DNA of 37,705 bases from Vogesella fluminis (GTDB taxonomy: Bacteria > Pseudomonadota > Gammaproteobacteria > Burkholderiales > Chromobacteriaceae), in the NCBI RefSeq assembly GCF_014652335.1, contig NZ_BMYP01000014.1, forward strand, positions 54,941-92,645, written 5' to 3'. The position numbers were made by a program, and so were the translations under genes. This document shows, in pieces, positions 27,822-36,017 of the stretch. The notes beneath the pieces are model-generated. The model saw nothing but the letters and a program-made list of their open reading frames with translations. It did not search any database and was not told the DNA's origin. Numbering within the stretch: position 1 is the first letter of the stretch; each line of letters starts with the position of its first letter.

Positions 27822-30530
27822 TCAGCTCAGCTGGCCATGGCACTGCTTGTAGCGCTTGCCGCTGCCGCACGGGCAGGCGTCGTTGCGGCCGACGCGCAGG
27901 CCCTGGGCCGCCAGCGCGGCGGCGGAGAACGGGTTGTCGTCGCCGGACACCGCCGACGGCAGCTCGTCGTGGTGCAGCTCCATGCCGGAGACCTGGTGCG
28001 GGGCCACCGCTTCCACGTCGGCTTCGCTGCGCACCTGCACCGTCATCAGCACGCCGACCACGCTGCGCTTGATGCGGTCCAGCATGCCGGCGAACAGTTC
28101 GAACGCCTCGCGCTTGTACTCCTGCTTCGGGTTCTTCTGCGCGTAGCCGCGCAGGTGGATGCCCTGGCGCAGGTGGTCCATGGCGGCGAGGTGTTCGCGC
28201 CAGTTGTTGTCCAGCATCTGCAGCACCAGACCGTGCTCGAACTGGCGCATCGCCGCTTCGCCGGCCTGGCCGACCTTTTCCTGGTAGGCGGCCGCGGCCA
28301 GTTCCACGATGCGCTGCTTGATGTCCGGAATATCCAGCGTCGGCTGCTCCTGGATCCACTGCGCCACCGGCGCGGCGAGCAGGAATTCGCTTTCCAGCGC
28401 CTTTCCCAGGCCCGGCAGGTCCCACTGTTCTTCCATCGATTCCGGCGGCATGTACTGGTCGACGAGGTCGGACAGCACGTCGTCGCGCATGTTGCTGACG
28501 ATGGCGGACACGTCCTGGTCTTCCAGGATCTCGTTGCGCTGCTGGTAGATCACCTTGCGCTGGTCGTTGGCGACGTCGTCGTACTCCAGCAGCTGCTTGC
28601 GGATGTCGAAGTTGCGGCCTTCCACCTTGCGCTGCGCGTTCTCGATGGAGCGGGTCACCCAGGCGTGCTCGATGGCCTCGCCGTCCGGCATCTTCAGCTT
28701 GTCCATGATCATCGCGACGCGTTCGCCGGCGAAGATGCGCAGCAGCGGGTCTTCCAGCGACAGGTAGAAGCGGCTGGAGCCGGGGTCGCCCTGGCGGCCG
28801 GCACGGCCGCGCAGCTGGTTGTCGATACGGCGCGATTCGTGGCGTTCGGTACCGATGATGTGCAGGCCGCCGGCGGCCAGCACCTGTTCGTGGCGCTGTT
28901 TCCAGTCGGCGCGGATGGCGTCGATGCGCGCGGCCTTGTCGGCGTCGGACAGCGACTCGTCGGCTTCCACCGCCTTGATTTCCGGCTCCGGATTGCCGCC
29001 GAGCACGATGTCGGTACCGCGGCCGGCCATGTTGGTGGCGACGGTGATCACGCCGGGACGGCCGGCCTGCACGATGATGTCGGCTTCACGCGCGTGTTCC
29101 TTGGCGTTGAGCACGTTGTGAACCAGGCCGGCGTCGCCGAGCAGCTTGGCGACGATTTCCGAGTTCTCGATGCTGGTGGTGCCGACCAGTACCGGCTGGC
29201 CGCGTTGCTGGCAGTCGCGGATGTCGGCGAGGATGGCCGCGTACTTCTCGCGGCTGGAGCGGTAGATCTTGTCCTGGCTGTCCATGCGCACCATTGGGCG
29301 GTTGGTCGGGATCACCACCGTCTCCAGGCCGTAGATGCTCTGGAATTCGAAGGCCTCGGTATCGGCGGTCCCGGTCATGCCGGACAGCTTGCCGTACAGG
29401 CGGAAGTAGTTCTGGAAGGTGATCGACGCCAGCGTCTGGTTCTCGCGGTTGATCTGCACGCCTTCCTTGGCTTCCACCGCCTGGTGCAGGCCGTCGGACC
29501 AGCGGCGGCCGGACATCAGGCGGCCGGTGAATTCGTCGACGATGATCACCTCGCCGTCCTGCACCACGTAGTGCTGGTCGCGCATGAACAGCGCGTGCGC
29601 CTTCAGCGCGGCGCCGAGGTGGTGCATCAGCGAGATGTTGGCCGCCGAGTACAGGCTGTCGCCGTCCTGCAGCAGGCCCATCTCGGCCATGATCTGTTCC
29701 GCGCGCTCGTGGCCGGCTTCGGACAAGAGCACGCTGTGCGCCTTCTCGTCCACCCAGTAGTCGCCGTCGCCGTCTTCGGTTTCCTGCTTCTGCAGGCGCG
29801 GCGGTACCTGGTTGATCAGCTGGTACATGGCGACGTTGTCGTCGGCCGGGCCGGAGATGATCAGCGGCGTGCGCGCCTCGTCGATCAGGATGGAGTCCAC
29901 CTCGTCGACCACGGCGAAGTTGAGCCGGCGCTGCACCTTCTCGCCCAGCGAGAACACCATGTTGTCGCGCAGGTAGTCGAAGCCGAATTCGTTGTTGGTG
30001 CCGTAGGTGATGTCGCTGGCGTAGGCGGCCTTCTTGGCGTCGTGCGGCATCTGGCTGAGGTTGACGCCGACCGACAGGCCGAGGAAGTTGTACAGCCGGA
30101 CCATGATGCCGGCATCGCGGCTGGCCAGGTAGTCGTTGACGGTGATCACGTGCACGCCGTTGCCGGACAGTGCGTTCAGGTATACCGGCAGGGTGCCGAC
30201 CAAGGTCTTGCCCTCGCCGGTACGCATCTCGGCGATCTTGCCCTGGTGCAGCACCATGCCGCCGATCAGCTGCACGTCGAAGTGGCGCATGTTCAGCACG
30301 CGGCGGGAGGCTTCGCGGCAGACGGCGAACGCCTCCGGCAGCAGCGCGTCCAGCGTTTCGCCCTTGGCATGGCGCTCCCGGAATTCGGTGGTCTTGGCCG
30401 CCAGCGCTGCGTCGGACAGCGCGGTCATGGTGCTTTCCATGGCGTTGATGCGCGCCACAACCTGTCGGTATTCCTTCAGCAGGCGTTCGTTGCGGCTGCC
30501 GAATACTTTCTTAAGGAGCGTCGAAATCAT
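27822..30530 (-). CDS. secA: Preprotein translocase ATPase SecA
   Basis: The motor that drives unfolded proteins through SecYEG. Started at ATG 30530 ([19 protein letters not shown]) it has 902 residues, essentially the E. coli length. The frame is open to 30623 but that part lacks similarity. Walker A GEGKT lies at 105-109. The DEAD-type block [16 protein letters not shown], the helicase motifs and the zinc-binding tail are all present. The tail, [13 protein letters not shown] in the last 20 residues, binds SecB and lipids. Upstream an extended -10 lies at 30583-30575. It is divergent from dciA. No secM-like leader gene is seen. Confidence 0.98.
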   Translation of the reverse strand: MISTLLKKVFGSRNERLLKEYRQVVARINAMESTMTALSDAALAAKTTEFRERHAKGETLDALLPEAFAVCREASRRVLNMRHFDVQLIGGMVLHQGKIAEMRTGEGKTLVGTLPVYLNALSGNGVHVITVNDYLASRDAGIMVRLYNFLGLSVGVNLSQMPHDAKKAAYASDITYGTNNEFGFDYLRDNMVFSLGEKVQRRLNFAVVDEVDSILIDEARTPLIISGPADDNVAMYQLINQVPPRLQKQETEDGDGDYWVDEKAHSVLLSEAGHERAEQIMAEMGLLQDGDSLYSAANISLMHHLGAALKAHALFMRDQHYVVQDGEVIIVDEFTGRLMSGRRWSDGLHQAVEAKEGVQINRENQTLASITFQNYFRLYGKLSGMTGTADTEAFEFQSIYGLETVVIPTNRPMVRMDSQDKIYRSSREKYAAILADIRDCQQRGQPVLVGTTSIENSEIVAKLLGDAGLVHNVLNAKEHAREADIIVQAGRPGVITVATNMAGRGTDIVLGGNPEPEIKAVEADESLSDADKAARIDAIRADWKQRHEQVLAAGGLHIIGTERHESRRIDNQLRGRAGRQGDPGSSRFYLSLEDPLLRIFAGERVAMIMDKLKMPDGEAIEHAWVTRSIENAQRKVEGRNFDIRKQLLEYDDVANDQRKVIYQQRNEILEDQDVSAIVSNMRDDVLSDLVDQYMPPESMEEQWDLPGLGKALESEFLLAAPVAQWIQEQPTLDIPDIKQRIVELAAAAYQEKVGQAGEAAMRQFEHGLVLQMLDNNWREHLAAMDHLRQGIHLRGYAQKNPKQEYKREAFELFAGMLDRIKRSVVGVLMTVQVRSEADVEAVAPHQVSGMELHHDELPSAVSGDDNPFSAAALAAQGLRVGRNDACPCGSGKRYKQCHGQLS

Positions 30531-30574
30531 TGTCTGAACATCCAGCGGCCAGCGGGCCGAAAAAAATGGCTTAA

Positions 30575-30583
30575 AGTGTAGCA
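30575..30583 (-). promoter_or_regulatory. Extended -10 promoter candidate for secA
   Basis: On the - strand TGCTACACT (30583-30575) is a TGn-extended -10 box, about 45 nt before the secA ATG. No convincing -35 is present. Confidence 0.4.
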
Positions 30584-30661
30584 CACGAACAAGCGGCATA
30601 GATGGGGCCGCTTCTGCGCGCAAGATACATGACGATGAATTGCATGCCGCCTGCCCGCCGT

Positions 30662-30675
30662 TGCGGCCAACCTTG
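30662..30675 (-). repeat. Dispersed motif, perfect copy
   Basis: TGCGGCCAACCTTG on the + strand, in the secA-dciA divergent intergenic region. It is free of coding constraint. Confidence 0.9.
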
Positions 30676-30760
30676 CACCCGCCGCATCGCGCTGAGGATG
30701 GCAGGGCGGGCGGGGCGGTTTGGCGCTAAACTGCGCTTATCCCTTTTGTCCGATCCGATC

Positions 30761-31189
30761 ATGAGCAGCCTGCATCTCACCGCCTTCAGCCGCCGCGACA
30801 AGCAGCTGGCCGACCTGACCGCCGCCGCCCACGCCATCCTGGCGCTGGACCGTGCGTTCAAGCGCCTGCTGCCGGGGCAGCTCGGCCAGTTCTGCCAGGT
30901 GGCCTGCGTGCGCGACGGCGAACTGGTGGTCTATGCCCACAACAGCACCGTGGCCGCGCGGCTGAAGCTACTCGGCAACAGCCTGCTGGCGCCGCTGCAG
31001 CGCCAGGGCCACCCGCTGCGCAGCCTGCGCGTCAAGGTGCTGCCGACACCGCCCAAACTGCGCAAGCCGAAATCCTTTGCCCTGTCCGAGGCCGGCGTCA
31101 GCGCCTTCGACGACGCCGCGCGCCAGATCCGCAACCCGGTGGTGCGCGAGGCGATGCTGGCACTGTTGGCCCACCACAAGCCGCGCTGA
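30761..31189 (+). CDS. dciA: DciA-family (DUF721) putative replicative helicase loader
   Basis: A 142-residue protein of the DUF721/DciA family. DciA loads or recruits the DnaB helicase in bacteria lacking DnaC. The N-terminal part (about 30-95, QLGQFCQVACVRDGELVVYAHNSTVAARLKLL) has the KH-like pattern of the family. The C-terminal third is basic and proline-rich (KVLPTPPKLRKPKS) and probably disordered. I start at ATG 30761. An in-frame ATG at 30698 is possible, and no strong ribosome site decides between them. Position beside secA is common for this family in betaproteobacteria. Conservation is weak, so the name rests partly on context. Confidence 0.75.
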   Translation: MSSLHLTAFSRRDKQLADLTAAAHAILALDRAFKRLLPGQLGQFCQVACVRDGELVVYAHNSTVAARLKLLGNSLLAPLQRQGHPLRSLRVKVLPTPPKLRKPKSFALSEAGVSAFDDAARQIRNPVVREAMLALLAHHKPR

Positions 31190-31339
31190 GAACGCGCCGG
31201 GTGCTCGGCATCGGCGGCTGTGGTTTTCCCGGGCGATTACCGTGCCGCCATCGCCGGCACGCTGGCGAAGACCGGTGTCGCCGTTTATGCTGCGGTGCAG
31301 ATGCCGACAGAGCATCCTCAACCGGACATTGCCCAGATC

Positions 31340-32623
31340 ATGACAACCCTCACCAGCCACCCGTTGCGACGGGTGCTCAATGACGAAGCCCATGCCCGCC
31401 CCCCGGTCGCCATTGCGTCGCCGGCGCGGCTTTCCACGCTGACGCTGCTGTTCGGCGACGACGACACCGCGCAGCGCGCCGCCTTCGTCGAGCTGTTCCA
31501 CCGCCTTGGCCTGCCGCTGCCCGATCCGCGCAGCGCGCACCATACCGGCATCGCCGGCGACCTCACCGTGCGCTGGGCGCTGCATACCGAATTCGTGCGC
31601 TACACCTTCATCCTGTCCGGCGACTGCGTCGACCCGTTCGAGCGCACCGCGCTGGACCGGCTGCCGAAGGACTGGCTGGCCAGCCTGCCCGGCGAGCTGA
31701 TGGTGGCGATCCACGCCGTGCTGCTGCCGGCGTCGCAGGAGGCGCCGGCCAGCGAGATCTCGCAGCGCTGGTTCGGCGGCCACGACCTGATCGGCGCCGA
31801 GATCGGCGACAACAACGGCGTCGCCTACACCGACCTGCGCCTGCACCCGGACGCGCGGCTGAGCGAAGGCTTCAGCCGCTACGTGGTGATCGACCGCAAC
31901 ATGGGGCCGTCGCAGTCCGGACGCATGTTGCAGCGCCTGTTCGAGATCGAGACCTACCGCCTGCTGGCGCTGCTGGCGCTGCCGGAGGCGAAGCGGCAGG
32001 CACCGGAATTGAGCCGCCTCGGCACCCAGCTGCGCAGCGTCACCCAGCGCATGGCGGAGCAGAGCGACACCGACGCGCTGCTGCTGGACGAGCTGACCGA
32101 TCTGGCGGCGCAGGGCGAACAGCTGATCGCCGAGAGCCAGTACCGCTTCGCCGCCGCGCGCGCCTACTACAAGCTGGTGGAGCGGCGCATCACCGAGCTG
32201 CGCGAGAGCCGGCTGCCGGGGCTGCAGCCGTTCCGCGAATTCATGGAGCGGCGGCTGGTGCCGGCGATGGAGACCTGTGACACCGCCGCCCGCCGCCAGG
32301 AACGGCTGATGACGCGGCTGCAGCGCAGCACCGCCTTGCTGCGCACGCGGGTGGAGGTGATGCACGAGGCGCAGAACCGCGCGCTCTTGGCGAGCATGAA
32401 CAAGCGCGCCGCGCTGCAGCTGCGCTTGCAGGAAACGGTGGAAGGGCTGTCGGTGGGGGTGCTGACCTACTACGCGATCGGCCTGCTGTCCTATCTGTTC
32501 AAGGCCGGCAAGGCGCTGGGCGCGCCGATCAATGCCGAGCTGGCCACCGGGCTGTCGGTGCCGCTGGTGGCGCTGGCGGTGTGGTGGGGCATGCGGCGGC
32601 TGAAGCGCACCGTGCTGCACTGA
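31340..32623 (+). CDS. DUF3422 family membrane protein
   Basis: 427 residues starting MTTLTSHPLRRVLNDEAHARPP, the usual opening of DUF3422. An in-frame ATG at 31301 is an alternative start. The N-terminal half is a soluble alpha/beta domain (LTVRWALHTEFVRYTFI, GHDLIGAEIGDN). The middle (about 200-370) is a long charged helical, coiled-coil-like region. The C-terminus has two membrane helices (VGVLTYYAIGLLSYLF, LSVPLVALAVWWGM) ending in a basic tail. The overall plan, a coiled coil with paired C-terminal helices, recalls CorA-like proteins, but no transport signature is present. Function is unknown. Confidence 0.8.
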   Translation: MTTLTSHPLRRVLNDEAHARPPVAIASPARLSTLTLLFGDDDTAQRAAFVELFHRLGLPLPDPRSAHHTGIAGDLTVRWALHTEFVRYTFILSGDCVDPFERTALDRLPKDWLASLPGELMVAIHAVLLPASQEAPASEISQRWFGGHDLIGAEIGDNNGVAYTDLRLHPDARLSEGFSRYVVIDRNMGPSQSGRMLQRLFEIETYRLLALLALPEAKRQAPELSRLGTQLRSVTQRMAEQSDTDALLLDELTDLAAQGEQLIAESQYRFAAARAYYKLVERRITELRESRLPGLQPFREFMERRLVPAMETCDTAARRQERLMTRLQRSTALLRTRVEVMHEAQNRALLASMNKRAALQLRLQETVEGLSVGVLTYYAIGLLSYLFKAGKALGAPINAELATGLSVPLVALAVWWGMRRLKRTVLH

Positions 32624-32648
32624 GTCATCATCCTGGTGGCCAATGCGC

Positions 32649-32662
32649 CAAGGTTGGCCGCA
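32649..32662 (+). repeat. Dispersed motif, perfect copy before a terminator
   Basis: CAAGGTTGGCCGCA, intergenic, 4 bp ahead of the terminator stem that follows the DUF3422 gene. Confidence 0.9.
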
Positions 32663-32666
32663 ACGC

Positions 32667-32702
32667 AAACCGGCCCGACAGCGTGTGCTGTCGGGCCGGT
32701 TT
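32667..32702 (+). terminator. Intrinsic terminator after the DUF3422 gene
   Basis: AAACCGGCCCGACAGC (32667-32682) pairs perfectly with GCTGTCGGGCCGGTTT (32687-32702), 16 pairs around a GTGT loop. The T-run is only three long and lies inside the stem. Confidence 0.8.
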
Positions 32703-32712
32703 GTCATCGGGT

Positions 32713-32865
32713 GCTGAGAACCTGTTCACGATCTCGCGCGCTCACGCGAGACAAGGCGAAAACGGCTGAGGAAGCGGAGTTGACATGGGGTAAATGAGCA
32801 TTCCGAAGCCGTACTCACCGTGTAACGTTTCACGACGCGCAGCAGATCGTGAGCACGTTCTGAGC
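32713..32865. mobile_element. MITE-like non-autonomous element, 153 bp
   Basis: The 22-base ends (32713-32734 and 32844-32865) are inverted repeats with three mismatches. Their inner part reads AACCTGTTCACGATCT on the left and AGATCGTGAGCACGTT on the right. CTGAG occurs just outside this inner repeat on both sides (32714-32718, 32860-32864) and may be a 5-bp target duplication. A nested repeat (ACGGCTGAGGAA at 32762-32773 against TTCCGAAGCCGT at 32801-32812) and a CTCGCG/CGCGAG hairpin lie within. There is no coding capacity. Its right end touches the stop of the YfaZ-like gene. Confidence 0.7.
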
Positions 32866-32867
32866 GA

Positions 32868-33416
32868 TCAGAATGCGACGCTGACCCCGGCGTAGGCGCC
32901 GTCGGCGATGCTGCGGTCGCGCTGGCTGTCGTTGCGCTTGATCTCGAACACGCGGTAGCCGGCCTCGACGCCGACCAGCTTCAGCGGGCTCCAGCGCAGG
33001 CCGACCATGCTGTCGCTGACCGATTTCACGCTGCCGCTGGCGGCCGACGACGGCGCGTAGAAGCCCTGCGCGAACAGCTCGGTGCTGGCCGGCAGGTCGA
33101 TGGTCAGGCGGCCGCCGACCATGGCGGCGCTGGCGTAGCCGTCCGATTCCAGATAAGCCAGCTTGCCACCCAGATCCAGACGCAGCAGCGCCGGTACCGG
33201 CAGGCCGAACAGCACGCCGACGGCGCTGGCCTGCGGCTTGTCGTCCTGCGGCGCGGCCTTGCGCGCCACGATGTGGTCGATGCTGATGCCGGGGCCGAGG
33301 CCGGTCGGCATGCGGGTGAGGAAGTCGTAGTCACTGCCGCGGGCGAGGGTGGTGTCGCCGGCAACGGCGGACAGCGGCAGGCAGGCGGCAAGGGCCAGCA
33401 GGGCAGGTTTCAGCAT
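32868..33416 (-). CDS. YfaZ-like outer-membrane beta-barrel protein
   Basis: A 182-residue exported protein. The signal peptide is about 1-19 (MLKPALLALAACLPLSAVA). The mature part alternates short amphipathic strands (GVLFGLPVPALLRLDLGGKLAYLES, MVGLRWSPLKLVGVEAGYRVFEIKR) and ends in VSVAF. A terminal aromatic is the hallmark recognised by the BAM machinery. Size and strand pattern fit the YfaZ family of small barrels, whose function is unknown. GGAG sits 6 nt before the ATG. It follows yceH by 27 bp on the same strand, so the two are probably cotranscribed. A MITE-like element abuts its stop. Confidence 0.65.
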   Translation of the reverse strand: MLKPALLALAACLPLSAVAGDTTLARGSDYDFLTRMPTGLGPGISIDHIVARKAAPQDDKPQASAVGVLFGLPVPALLRLDLGGKLAYLESDGYASAAMVGGRLTIDLPASTELFAQGFYAPSSAASGSVKSVSDSMVGLRWSPLKLVGVEAGYRVFEIKRNDSQRDRSIADGAYAGVSVAF

Positions 33417-33443
33417 GATGTTCTCCGGGAAAGGGAGACGATG

Positions 33444-34076
33444 TTACGCCTGTCCGGTGCCGCCTTCCAGCTCGGTGACGCGCTGCAGCAGGCTGGCGAC
33501 AGTCTGTTCCAGCGCGCTGACCCGTTCGGCGAGACTGTCGTCGCTGGCGCTCGCCGTCGCAGGGGCGGCGGCCACGGCCACCGGATGCAGAGTGTGCACC
33601 CAGCGCGCCTCGCGTTCGCCCGGCTGCCGTGGCAGCTTCAGCACCAGCGGCGGGTACTTGTCGGCCAGCGCATTCAGCGCGGTATCGACTTCCTCGACGC
33701 TGCCGAAGCTGTACAGGCGTCCGGAACGGGTGCGCAGCTCGGCCGCGGTCTGTGCGCCGCGCAGCATCAGCAGCGCCAGTGCGGCCAACCTGGCGCCGTC
33801 GATATTCCACGCGTAGTTGAGGCGGTGTTCGTACTTGGCGACGCGGCTGCCGGCCGGCAGCCGTTCGTTGACCAGCTTGGCGGCGAGCAGGCTGTCCAGC
33901 GTGGCGCTGAGATCGGCCTCGCTCAGCTGCAGCACCGGCTCGCGGCTGGTCAGCTGGTTGCAGGCGGCCAGCAGTGCGTTGAGGGTCAGCGGATAGCTGT
34001 CCGGGGTCAGCGCCTGTTTCTCGATCAGCGCGCCGAGGACGCGTACCGCGTGCGGTTCCAGTGTCAGGGTGTCCAT
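33444..34076 (-). CDS. yceH: YceH family protein (DUF480)
   Basis: A 210-residue cytoplasmic protein. The opening MDTLTLEPHAVRVLGALIEKQALTPDSYPLTLNAL is diagnostic of DUF480. It is followed by two tandem winged-helix-like units (about 1-75 and 90-165, including LMLRGAQTAAELRTRS). A C-terminal coiled coil (SLAERVSALEQTVASLLQRVTELE) completes it. No function has been established. DNA binding is a guess from the fold. AAGGAG is 6 nt before ATG 34076. The longer open frame to 34208 lacks similarity. A near match to the dispersed motif occurs at 33780-33791. Confidence 0.88.
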   Translation of the reverse strand: MDTLTLEPHAVRVLGALIEKQALTPDSYPLTLNALLAACNQLTSREPVLQLSEADLSATLDSLLAAKLVNERLPAGSRVAKYEHRLNYAWNIDGARLAALALLMLRGAQTAAELRTRSGRLYSFGSVEEVDTALNALADKYPPLVLKLPRQPGEREARWVHTLHPVAVAAAPATASASDDSLAERVSALEQTVASLLQRVTELEGGTGQA

Positions 34077-34202
34077 TTTGTTCTCCTTGTGGCCATGGCT
34101 GCGGCCATCATCGCATCTTATGGTGGCACTGCGGCAGTCTTGACAGTCCGCGGCGCATTGCGCACCCTTGCCGCCCGATAGCCTGTTTGTGGAGCGCGCC
34201 TG

Positions 34203-34967
34203 ATGCAACGTGTTGATTTGTTACTGGTCGAACTGGGTCTGGCGCCATCGCGCACCGCGGCGCAGGCGCTGATCGCCGCCGGGCGGGTCAGTGTCGACGA
34301 CGGCGGCCAGTGGCGCGACATCGGCAAGGCCAGCCAGAAGCTGCCGGCCGACAGCCGCTTCGTGATCGTGCCGGACGAGGCCGACCGCTATGTGTCGCGC
34401 GGCGGGCTGAAGATGGCTGGGGCGTTGGCGCAGGCCGGTTTGCAGATCGACGGCTGGACGGCGCTGGATGTCGGGCAGTCCACCGGCGGTTTTTCCGATT
34501 GCCTGCTGCAGGCCGGTGCACGGCGGGTGGTGGGGGTCGATGTCGGCCACGACCAGCTGGCGCCAAGGTTGGCCGCCGATCCGCGCATCGTCGCCTTCGA
34601 GGGCGTCAACGCCCGCGCGCTGGACCACGCGGCGCTGCTGGCCGCCAACGACGGCGCAGCGTTCGACCTGATGGTGTGCGACGTATCGTTCATCTCGCTG
34701 GTGCTGGTGTACCCGTCGGCGCTGCCGCTGATCCGGCCGGGCGGCTACCTGCTGAGCCTGGTCAAGCCGCAGTTCGAGGTTGGCCGCGAAGGGCTGGGCC
34801 ATGGCGGTATCGTGCGCGACGCGCAGCTGTACGGTGGGGTGGAGCAGAAGATCAATGCCCTGGTGGCCGAGCTGGGCTTCCGGCGCCTGGCCTGGTTCGA
34901 CAGCCCGATCAAGGGCGGCGACGGCAACCGCGAGTTTTTCATCTTCGCGCAGCGCCATCCCGCCTGA
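34203..34967 (+). CDS. tlyA: TlyA family rRNA 2'-O-methyltransferase / haemolysin-like protein
   Basis: 254 residues: an N-terminal S4 RNA-binding domain (about 1-60, RVDLLLVELGLAPSRTAAQALI) joined to an FtsJ/RrmJ-type methyltransferase. YVSRGGLK (63-70) links the two. The SAM loop DVGQSTGGF is at 89-97, where most relatives have Ala in place of Gln91. The KDKE tetrad can be read as Lys70, Asp160, Lys188 and Glu244. In mycobacteria TlyA methylates 16S and 23S rRNA at cytidines. The target here is unproven. A perfect dispersed motif lies inside at 34564-34577. It is convergent with the stress-protein gene, 4 bp apart. Confidence 0.92.
   Translation: MQRVDLLLVELGLAPSRTAAQALIAAGRVSVDDGGQWRDIGKASQKLPADSRFVIVPDEADRYVSRGGLKMAGALAQAGLQIDGWTALDVGQSTGGFSDCLLQAGARRVVGVDVGHDQLAPRLAADPRIVAFEGVNARALDHAALLAANDGAAFDLMVCDVSFISLVLVYPSALPLIRPGGYLLSLVKPQFEVGREGLGHGGIVRDAQLYGGVEQKINALVAELGFRRLAWFDSPIKGGDGNREFFIFAQRHPA
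34564..34576 (+). repeat. Dispersed motif, perfect 13-base copy
   Basis: CAAGGTTGGCCGC inside tlyA, read as P-R-L-A-A. The next base is C rather than A. Confidence 0.9.
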
Positions 34968-34971
34968 GCGC

Positions 34972-35457
34972 TCAGCCTATGCTCGGCAGCGGGTTGTCGT
35001 CGTCTTCCGGATTGCGTACCACCAGCAACGGCAGCGTGGTCTTGCGCATGATTTCCTCGGCAAAGCTGCCCATCAGCAGGTGGCGCCAGCCGCGATGGCC
35101 GTGGGTGCCGATCACCAGCAGGTCGCTGGCGATCTGGGTGGCGCAGTCGACCAGCACCTGCGACATGCTGCTGCCGCCTTCCGGCGCCTCCAGCAGGAAG
35201 CTGTCCGCCTGGCTTACCCCCATCTGCCGCGCGTAGTCGGCGGCTTCGTCGAGGATGGCCTGGCCGCGGCCGCGTGCCTCCGCCTGCAGTGCGCCGCTGT
35301 CGAGCAGGCCGACGCTTTCGATGGCGAAATCGTGCAGCGATACCACATGCACCAAGGACAGGCGGGCCTTGCCGGCGGCGGCAAGACGGACCGCCTCGAT
35401 CAGGGCCGGGCGGGCGTTATGGCTGCCGTCGAGGGCAACCGTCAGATGCTGGTACAT
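34972..35457 (-). CDS. Universal stress protein (UspA family)
   Basis: A single-domain cytoplasmic protein of 161 residues. The strand MYQHLTVALDGSHNARPAL opens the fold. The ATP-binding pattern G-2x-G-9x-G-S is present as Gly117, Gly120, Gly130 and Ser131 (GTHGHRGWRHLLMGS), so it should belong to the nucleotide-binding subgroup. A short acidic tail (NPEDDDNPLPS) extends beyond the domain. The AAGGAG site lies before the ATG on the - strand. Nothing nearby points to a specific stress. Confidence 0.93.
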   Translation of the reverse strand: MYQHLTVALDGSHNARPALIEAVRLAAAGKARLSLVHVVSLHDFAIESVGLLDSGALQAEARGRGQAILDEAADYARQMGVSQADSFLLEAPEGGSSMSQVLVDCATQIASDLLVIGTHGHRGWRHLLMGSFAEEIMRKTTLPLLVVRNPEDDDNPLPSIG

Positions 35458-35626
35458 GCGTTTCTCCTTTGCGGATGAGGGCGTCTGGGCCAGGGCGGCA
35501 GTGTAGCGCGCTGGGGCCGGCTGATGCGTAAGGGGCGAGCCCTCATGTCATTTATAGGTGTTTTCACGTATAGGTTTGCCGATGGTTGCGGGTTAACATT
35601 TCGCCACCAATTCAGGAGGATATGCC

Positions 35627-35956
35627 GTGTTCGCTTGGTTCGCTCTCTCTGCCCTGCTGTTGTTTGCGGTCCTGTACTGGCTGTTTTTTGTCGGCCCGGC
35701 GCGACAGCGTGCCCGGACCGCCGCCCGTGCCGGTGCGGCGCGCCGCGTGGTATATGCACAGACACAGGCACTGCAGCAGGATGTCTGTCTTACCGATCCG
35801 GCCTATGGTGTCTTGCTGCGCCTGGCACATGGCGACCGGCAGAAGGTCGAATCCTGGATCATCGAAGTGCAGCGCAAGATGCCGGGCCATTCGCGCAGCG
35901 AGGCCATCGCCTTGCTGGCCGAGCGTGCAGCGGCACCGCAGGCCGCCACGGCGTAA
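35627..35956 (+). CDS. Small membrane-anchored protein of unknown function
   Basis: 109 residues from GTG 35627, chosen because AGGAGGA (35614-35620) ends 6 nt upstream. An ATG at 35622 is in a different frame and gives an implausible Cys-rich product. One N-terminal helix (about 3-22, AWFALSALLLFAVLYWLFFV) is followed by a strongly basic stretch (ARQRARTAARAGAARR), so the body should face the cytoplasm. The rest is a helical soluble segment (VESWIIEVQRKMPGHSRSEAIALLAERA). I do not recognise a family. The stop codon touches a 12-base sequence identical to a MITE end. Confidence 0.6.
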   Translation: MFAWFALSALLLFAVLYWLFFVGPARQRARTAARAGAARRVVYAQTQALQQDVCLTDPAYGVLLRLAHGDRQKVESWIIEVQRKMPGHSRSEAIALLAERAAAPQAATA

Positions 35957-35973
35957 GAACCTGTTCAAATCAG

Positions 35974-36002
35974 CACAGGCCACGGCATTGCCGTGGCCTG
36001 TG
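35974..36002. terminator. Hairpin between convergent genes
   Basis: CACAGGCCACGGC (35974-35986) pairs perfectly with GCCGTGGCCTGTG (35990-36002) around ATT. It is 13 pairs with no clear T-run on either side. It sits in the 61-bp gap between two convergent genes. Confidence 0.6.
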
Positions 36003-36017
36003 TCATTGCCGCCGCCG

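Noticed and set aside
27837-30581. A 914-codon open frame antisense to secA
   Set aside because: It mirrors the codon positions of a G+C-rich essential gene, its translation is rich in Val, His, Ala and Gln, and it has no recognisable domain. The same applies to long antisense frames opposite ddlB-ftsA (13449-15713), ftsI (2206-3645) and murE (3498-5243).
34140-34168. TTGACA upstream of tlyA
   Set aside because: The -35 is perfect but the expected -10 position reads CACCCT or ACCCTT, so I do not call a promoter.
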